A DNA stretch of 64,000 nt, from contig NC_087071.1 of NCBI RefSeq assembly GCF_963678635.1, positions 44,381,095 through 44,445,094 of the forward strand, written 5' to 3'. Position 1 is the first letter of the stretch. Every line of letters begins with the position of its first letter. Below, piece after piece: positions 57,382 to 64,000 of this stretch. This DNA is from Symsagittifera roscoffensis (taxonomy: Eukaryota; Xenacoelomorpha; Acoela; Convolutidae). The notes under the pieces are model-generated. The model did no database searches. It was not told where the DNA came from and saw only the letters and a list, made by a program, of their open reading frames with translations. A program made the translations under genes and the position numbers.

Positions 57382-57600
57382 ATGGATTCCGAATCGGCAC
57401 TTTCAAATGCAGCTGCCGCTCTTCGCAAACAGATCGAAGATTTATCTCGAGAGCTGAAGTTAGAAAGAATACCGACTTCTCAGGCGGCCAAGGAACTCTC
57501 GAAGTTCTGCGAGCAAAATGCTAGTGAAGATTATCTTTTGACGCCCAATTTCAATATTGAGAATCCATTTAAAGAAAAGAAATCTTGTGTTTTGACCTGA
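57382..57600 (+). CDS. Heterotrimeric G-protein gamma subunit
   Basis: The 72-codon frame from ATG 57382 has the family's usual length. It begins with a helix that pairs with G beta (ALRKQIEDLSRELKLERIPTSQAAKELSKFCEQN), then the conserved EDYLLTPNF...ENPFKEKKSC stretch and a C-terminal CaaX box CVLT for prenylation and membrane attachment. G gamma with G beta relays signals from seven-transmembrane receptors. The CaaX box ends in Thr, which is less usual than Ser, Met or Leu. The coding region is in one exon, while many animal genes split it; a plausible 3' splice site (catttttcag, ending about 57336) suggests an intron in the 5' UTR. Confidence 0.93.
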   Translation: MDSESALSNAAAALRKQIEDLSRELKLERIPTSQAAKELSKFCEQNASEDYLLTPNFNIENPFKEKKSCVLT

Positions 57601-58015
57601 AAAAAAAACATCACTATTTAATCTATTCGAAAAGTTTTAGATTAGCATTTATTTTTTCCAATACTTTCCCAAACATAAACTGGAACGCTTATAAATTAAT
57701 TTATTGAACTGCAGAAAAAAGTATAATTTGCAAGTTTAAAACAATGCATGATTATGATTTCCAATGGTATTATCAAAGCAGTAACTAAGACTATTTTTTT
57801 AAAAAATCTTTCTGATTAATAATATTTAAAACACAAAAAAAAGAAAAGTTTAAAATTTAAACCAAGCCAGCTTATTTTGTCATTAAATTTTAAAATTACC
57901 AGTTTTTCATTGAAATTCAAGATATACAGCAACTTAAGAAAATTTGGGAAGAGAGTTTGAAGCGAAGAACTGACTTGCAAAAGCTTCAACCAGGAAGTGT
58001 CCACTGATTACTCTT

Positions 58016-58046
58016 TTGAGAGAGAGAGAGAGAGAGAGAAAGAGAG

Positions 58047-58137
<91 letters not shown>
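58016..58137. repeat. (AG)n microsatellite, about 120 bp
   Basis: Nearly pure gaga repeat with a few gg interruptions and one gagcgaac break. Confidence 0.97.
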
Positions 58138-58138
<1 letters not shown>

Positions 58139-59756
58139 TAATCCCAATAATCCATTTCCCAATTATCGAGTTATTCAGATAGTTGATTGTTCAAAACTTG
58201 GTCGATGTTTTGATGCTAAGCGAACAAAAACGTTCCGCAGAACTTCAATATTTTAAGGCTAATTCAAATCATCTGCGCTATTCGCGCTGCTGTCGCCAGA
58301 TCTAAGTGAATTAGGAAGAGATATAAAATGAGATATACAGGAGATTACACTGGTGTATCGTGTAACTATGATAAAGTTTTTAATGTCATGATTTAGATTT
58401 TAAAGGATTTTTTGAATAGTATACCAATAAGCAGAACAAGACTGCTCGTATATCAGAGCAAAACTCTTAATTTTCTGGTTGCTCTGTATGAGGTCTCGAG
58501 TTGTGCTAACATTTGAGTTAATTATCATGACCTTTTATAGTTAGTCACAATTCAATTTGGAACAATTTGAGTGCGGATCTGCCATGCATAATATCGGTAA
58601 TTTTAGAAAACGCCCCCAATCTTATTTGTTCCTCACTTTCTATCAGAGTCGGAAAAAATCTGGTTTAGTTTTTTGTCTTTTAAAAAGACACGAGTTTACT
58701 AAAGAGCATTGGAGCTGATATTTGGTTTATGGGCGTTGCAAGTATTGTTCCGACTTTCGAAGAAAGTGAGAAATATATATAATCGGCTTGTTTTTATCTT
58801 CAGACGAAATTTACAAAACGCTTGTATTTTGGAGGATTGATCTCTTGATCTGCAAGCGCCCAGCCTCGTGTGCTCTAAGCTATAGTAATTTGTCACCTGA
58901 ATGGCTAACAATGTTTGTTTTTTATTCCGCATTACGAAATTGTTCCAAATTGAATTGAGGCATCTAATTGGTTCTTTTTAAATCCATAAACGACTCGAAT
59001 TGCAACACTATTTCCTGATTTTATCAGCCTGAAATTCATGGCCTTTGCATTTTTCAATTTACCAAAAACCATCCGAGAAAAATTAATCGGCAGTAGGAAC
59101 ATTCAGGTACTTGCCTTGATACCAACAGGCTTAATTCTTTGATAATTTCAAAATATTGACGGCTCTTTTCCAGTCTCAACTTGCTTTTTCAAATATCAAA
59201 TTACAAAACCTATAAAGAAATAATTTTCGATGTTCTAAACTGGAGTAAAACGTGTCAGCGTGAACAAGTGAACGAGTTTGTACAACATTTATCACCTGGA
59301 GATTGCCGTATGGACAATTTTTAAACAATTTTTTGTTGTAATTTTACAAGGGGTTGGGAAGCTGGAAAATAGCCAATACTATACTGATGTTGAAAAATTT
59401 AGAAAATATACGATGAAACGATGAAAAGTGTTTACTTGATTGCGAAGAAAGTTTTTCGCAGAAAATTAAAAAATTTCTGCCTTCTGCTTTTTGGTCAGCA
59501 AATCATGGTATGTGGAGCCAGCAAAAAAATATTATTCAAAAATTAGAAGAAAGTGGTGCCAAAAACAATGACGAAAGTCACTAATCCCTCTAAATTTTTT
59601 CAAAAGACCCAGCATAACCACCAAATTTAGCTGAAAAATATTCCAGAGGAAAAAAATAGCAAAGCAGGTGTTCAGCTTGTTACGGGGAACCACAGTTGAG
59701 CCCCTGTTAAACACCTACTTTGAATATTTTTGAGTATTTTTTGGGCTGGGTAATGT

Positions 59757-59850
59757 TGCCTCATCCTGAAGCAAGGAGCACGGCTCATGGTAGGCCTCGA
59801 ACCACCCTCCTTTTGACTGAGAGGAGGGTTTTAGCATCTTCATGACCACA
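59757..59850 (-). repeat. tRNA-derived SINE-like sequence (candidate)
   Basis: On the minus strand there is an exact B-box consensus GGTTCGAGGCC, preceded by a stem-loop (ccctcctctcagtcaaaaggaggg) in the place of an anticodon arm, and followed by a unique tail. The T-stem pairing is poor, so it is not a functional tRNA. A pol III promoter of SINE type is likely. Confidence 0.4.
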
Positions 59851-60270
59851 ACCCCAATACACTCACCAGTTCAATTAGTTTTTTCGGTTCAAGAGGAAAA
59901 CTTGATAGAGAAAGACCATGTTTTCAGATTACCTAAAATTTCCGTGTGCAAAATTTTTTTTGTTGAAAAAAAAACGTTTTTTTTTTTGCAAAAATTTAGA
60001 CAATCAAACCCACATAGGGTAGAAAAAGTTACGAAATGTCAAAAAAAGAAGTTTTGCGATTGATTAAAAGGTTCGATTTTTATAGTGAATTACAAAGCTT
60101 TTTCCCAGCGATATTTGGACGATGTTCAATTTTGCTATCCACGGATGTATGGTTTGAAAAGCGTTCAATTGTAACCAGCATACTTACTTTTCCAAACAAT
60201 CTTTGAGACGATCAAGCTATGAAAAAAAAACATTTCATTCATAAAACTAAACTGACTTGATTGATTATTG

Positions 60271-60276
60271 TTTATT
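60271..60276 (-). terminator. Polyadenylation signal of the EF-hand gene
   Basis: AATAAA on the minus strand (TTTATT on plus), about 40 bp behind the stop codon at 60315-60317. Confidence 0.5.
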
Positions 60277-60314
60277 TGATTATTGTTTTTTTTTCAGTGG
60301 ACTTCTTGTGAGAT

Positions 60315-63300
60315 CTATTTAGTTGTCTCCTGGGATTTGGGGGGTGTTCCCGCTGTTTCCTCCGCGGTTGACGGTGCCTTCCCAGCCGTCGCGCTATCCG
60401 CGTCTTCCTCGGTAATAGTCGGAACATTCGGAGCATTCTGACCAGGTACACCTCCATCCACTTCATTATTGACATAACTATTATTGTTGTTGTTATTATT
60501 AGCATTTGATGCTCTGTTTTGTTCTAGAATATTCTTGGGTAGATAGACGTCTGGGTCGAGTATGACGTACATTAGAGTAGCTAGTTCTGGTTTGATGTTG
60601 AGTCCGTGGAGTTTCCAGGCGAGGGACGAGAAGTCGGCGTCTTCCAGTTTGTCCTTTTGGCTATAGAGGGGGTCCAGACTCGCTTCTCCGGTGCTGTCAG
60701 AAATATACATTGGGAAAATTCGCACAGTTTAATGTATCATTTTGTATATCACTAAACGAGGTATATGAAGTCTACTACTCAACCCTACTTATGCTTTTTT
60801 GTGTCTAAATTTTAGCAGATAGTCCACTGCCAAGAAAAATGGCGTGTGGCTTCTTTACTCAAATGCAAAAACTTGTTCTCTTCATACAAAACAGCGTAAA
60901 ATCAATGATTAATCATTGGAACCAGTTCAAAGCAAGTATTTATTTTATCCTATTATTTTTTTGATAAACCATCCCTGTAAAATACTTAGAACTAACCAAT
61001 CATGATCCATAATTAACACTTACAATAATTTGTAAGGCTGAAATTATTTATAGTTTCAGCCAGAATTGAATAAATTTAACTTAGCACACAGTTGCTCTTC
61101 TTCAGAACAGTTCTTGATTCCGAGCCTCGCAAATACCAGTATACACTAGATCTATTGAGACTAGATATAAAAAAAAAATTAAGATTGGTATTAGACTAAA
61201 AAGTTGCACGAATCTATCCGGCCAAATATAAGATGTACCTTATCTGAAATTACTCTATGAGTGAGCGACTCTGGACAAAAACTCATCATTTAAAAAATAC
61301 AAAAAATGGCCTCAAGGGGGTAGAGGGTAGAGTCGGCGAAAACAGTTCAAGTTTCTTTTATCGCCAGATCTTCTTCAATGCGAGGGGTCAGGCCGTCCCC
61401 AAAAACATTTCAAAAATTGACTGGTTTCAGATCGAAATTTAGTTGATACGTATCAAAACATATTGTATCAGAAATATGGCATTTTTTATCAACCTATTCA
61501 GTAGCGGATAAAGGGTCCCCACTTTGTACTATTTTGAGATATCCTTTTTGGTGATGAACCCTAAAATTGTTCTATGGCGCCAATATATACTAGTTTTGAG
61601 ATGGGAGCGCGCGCCGAAAAAACGCAATTTTTTAGTCGAAATTTTCCAAAAAAAGCCTAAAAACGCAGTTTTTGGCCTGTTGTTTCAAAAATTTGGCTAC
61701 GGCGCAGAAAACTTGGTCAACTAAGGGTATTTAAAACTTGGGAGAGGTCAAAAAATCAAAAAAAAAGTCGACCAAATTTTCAAATTTTTTTTGTAAATCC
61801 GCCCCCCCCCCCCCCTATTAACATTCCTAGATCTGCGCCTTAACCTAAACCTAATCAAAGTTTTCAATATTCATTGATCGTGGAATAAACTCGCGTCAGG
61901 TAAACCAATCTAAAAATGAACAAATCTATTCGCCCATTGATATGGGGGACATCCTCGGCCCATGTCTCTTTTCTGGTTGTTTTTGGTACACTTCTAGGAC
62001 TATCAAATTTGTCTGTCCGGACTTAAAACTTTTTCCGAAGAGACCATTGGCACTTACAGATTTGATTTTTTTTGAAAGAGGTTCAACCCATCAGGGTTGA
62101 AACAGACCTGCGCATCCATTGATCAAATTGGTTTATAAATATAAACAGACCTGCGCATCCATTGATCAAATTGGTTTATAAATTGAACTTACATTTGAAT
62201 TCGGAACTGAAGATCCAATGGTGTCTCCCAGGCAGTAATTGTTTTTTAGAAATTTTTGTGAATTTTGTGAAATTCTTTTTTTTTTTGCTTTAAAACATTT
62301 TATTATTAATCATAATCATAAATTGTTTCTGTACTAGAGGTTAATCAAAAATCAATTGTGAATTTAAATGTGAACTCTTAAATGCAAGGTCATCAAAAAA
62401 CCGGATAAACCTAGCCAAACGAGGTTTTAACTAAGCAGTACAATTTGTACTAAGAATTAAACTTATACAATAGTTTTCCAAACCATACATCTCTACATCG
62501 AAAAAAACTATCTTTTCTATATGATTTGTATTAAATATATAACTGACGAAAACTATAGTAAAGTGTTTTTTCGTGACTATCTTTAAAACTGCTGACTTTA
62601 TCGTGAAAACTTGGAAACAGAAAATGTGTAATACAATTAGTTTTCTCATCCTTGCTCAAATTTACTTATAGTTTTTGCCAGTGAGTTTAATCGTTGATTT
62701 AATTTTTTAATGTTCCATTTTCATGTTCTAATTTATCAAAATCTAAGTCTAAAATTGCTCTTATAGGAATTCAAGTTTCGAATCTTTGCATAAAACTAAC
62801 AAACGTTTTGAATAGCTCTGGTATGCACAGCTCTTTCACTGAGACTATCTTGTAATGTTCCTTAAACGACGTTACAGACTGATGTCTTTTTTATTTATTT
62901 TTTACACTTTTCTTCCAAATTTAGTTATGCTTCATTTGAAACTTTTGGTGGTGAAGTTTCAATTGCTGTGTCATACTTACAACCCAATATTTCAGTATTG
63001 CTGAATATGACTCAAAAGTTTTATTAATTGTGCTGTTGTTACTAAGTCATGTAATCTGTAAACCAATCCATTAAAAAATTATCTCTATGGTTTTGTGTAA
63101 GTTCAATTATTATGATTACGATTATTAAATTAATAATACAAAAGTTACCTGTATTTTTGGTGCATTAATCTCTCGCTTAGTGCACACATGGCTGAGAAAA
63201 GGTTGAATGGAACTAGTTCACCGGCTGCCGAGCTAGTACTGTTCTTGTTCACACCAGCTAGAATGGTCACAATCTCAACCGTCTCACTGTCTATTGTGTC

Positions 63301-63826
63301 TACGAACACATCCTTCATCGCTTTCTCAAGCTCCTAGAATCATCTAGCATGTTCTAGAATGTTCTAGAATATTCTGAAGAATTATTCACAGTATAATAAA
63401 TGCATGCAAGTTTCTAAAACCCATTCTACATCCCGGTAGAGCAAAGTTTGTTTTTGAGAATGAAAAAATAATCTTCTAAGTTTGTGATTGGCTGGGATAA
63501 TTTTAACAACTTTACCCCTGTGCTTTTCATTAAACTGAGTCCATTAATCTAAATATCAAATTAAAACAAAAAACATGTATGCGTTTTTTGTGTTAATACT
63601 GCTATTTACGCAATTTTGGATATTTGTCAGCACTATTTTATGAGAAAAAGATCTTATAAAATTATCCATTAAACGGGAAAAAAAACTTATTCCAAACTTT
63701 TTTTGACCTTCAAGTTGAGTTTTTGGTCTTTGTCCTTGTCGTAGTTCTGGAAGTGCTTCTTGTACAGATGCTCCCTGCGCTTGGTCACGTGACACCTCTC
63801 CACCAGATACTCCGCGGCCGAATGGG
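60315..63826 (-). CDS. EF-hand protein, last three exons (5' part outside window)
   Basis: Minus-strand exons 63826-63708, 63333-63149 and 60693-60315 join with AG/GT borders and matching phases (the first exon enters with two bases of a split codon). Residues around the first junction form a canonical EF-hand loop DKDKDQKLNLKE with Asp at 1, 3 and 5 and Glu at 12, preceded by EYLVERCHVTKRREHLYKKHF and followed by LEKAMKDVF. The second exon encodes a helical region (FNLFSAMCALSERLMHQKY), and the last exon a conserved-looking EDADFSSLAWKLHGLNIKPELATLMYVILDP, followed by an Asn-rich and Thr/Glu/Pro-rich tail. It is a calcium-binding protein of unknown family; I do not recognise it by name. No signal peptide can be judged because the start is missing. 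Confidence 0.75.
61500..61850. repeat. hAT-like MITE family copy, inverted, about 350 bp
   Basis: Starts cagtagcggataaagggtcc and ends cattcctagatctgcgcc. The interior shares gcgcgcgccgaaaaaacgcaattttttagtcg and ccgcccccccccc with the other copies. Confidence 0.6.
62101..62182. repeat. 43-bp tandem duplication
   Basis: aacagacctgcgcatccatt... is repeated at 62101 and 62144, with perfect match over about 38 bp. Confidence 0.95.
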
Positions 63827-64000
63827 CTGAAATATCGAAAAAAAGAGAGTTATTTGTCGTTTTTTCCTCCTGCTGTTTTTCATATCATCAGTGCGTGTGC
63901 TTATATACGGCAGAGGTTCTTGGAAACATTTTTTTCGGAACTTTCTTTTCGACTATGACTTTTTCGGATAAATACAGTGAAAATTAGGATGACAAAAAAA
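63827..64000. other. Right edge, intron of EF-hand gene
   Basis: Pyrimidine-rich on the minus strand before the 63826 exon, consistent with a 3' splice site (atttcag). No further exon seen up to the end of the window. Confidence 0.5.

Larger units (their letters stand above)
57601..60270. other. Gene-poor interval downstream of G gamma
   Basis: No gene that I can support. Contents: a long (AG)n tract (58016-58137), copies of a dispersed repeat (caagactgctcgtat at 58438, as at 54838), and a tRNA-derived SINE-like stretch on the minus strand (59757-59850). Confidence 0.5.
60694..63148. other. Long intron of the EF-hand gene
   Basis: 2.45 kb. It includes a MITE-family copy (61500-61850, inverted) and a 43-bp tandem duplication (62101-62182). 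Otherwise AT-rich with nothing recognisable. Confidence 0.6.

Noticed and set aside
57991-58182. Frames of Arg-Glu and Ser-Leu repeats on both strands
   Set aside because: Translation of the (AG)n microsatellite.

Overview
The window is metazoan nuclear DNA. The right half carries split genes with GT-AG introns, including a CoREST/RCOR corepressor, a heterotrimeric G-protein gamma subunit, a likely seven-transmembrane receptor and an EF-hand protein. It also holds relics of BEL/Pao, Ty1/copia and hAT-type elements. I cannot name the phylum from sequence alone. The left half (1-33434) is almost entirely LTR retrotransposon.

Left half. Element 1 (1-16873, 5' end outside the window) and element 2 (17835-33434, both LTRs present) belong to one Ty3/gypsy-type family. 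They share LTR termini TGTGCC...GTTACA, a PPT ending in tccggggag, and the same gene order. Element 2 shows gag with two zinc knuckles, then protease, RT, RNase H, a long acidic linker, a DD35E integrase with a GPY/F tail, and a C-terminal domain that I read as a divergent macro domain. In both elements, a further ORF in the position where retroviruses carry env starts with a coiled coil and an SGNH/GDSL-hydrolase-like domain. In element 1 this region runs for about 8.3 kb (6878-15218) and, after allowing for decay, looks like one enormous reading frame with no visible membrane segment. Element 2 keeps only its first 1.6 kb. Element 1 pol is broken by frameshifts and stops; element 2 pol is open for 1,930 codons after a single early stop. 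A third, inverted LTR (16884-17737) sits between the two elements, so the region has three LTRs within 2.8 kb. The element 2 leader carries a 69-bp tandem repeat and a 14-bp minisatellite of about 39 units.

Right half. RCOR (+, eight exons, 34373-47751, 584 codons in my model) has its long introns filled by a decayed tandem copy of its own SANT1 exon, a BEL/Pao relic and an internally deleted copia element flanked by two 235-bp LTRs. Next come a three-exon putative GPCR (+, 52457-56906), an intact hAT-like MITE with a perfect 8-bp target duplication (57017-57190), a single-exon G gamma gene (+, 57382-57600), and the 3' part of an EF-hand gene on the minus strand (60315-63826, continuing past the right edge). 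Between them lie AT-rich, repeat-rich stretches in which I see no gene.

The strongest candidate for something undescribed is the gypsy-type family itself: a giant element joining a macro-like domain in pol, SGNH-like domain(s) plus a multi-kilobase extra ORF downstream, and several internal copies of its own polypurine-tract motif. All homology statements come from reading motifs by eye; no database search was run.
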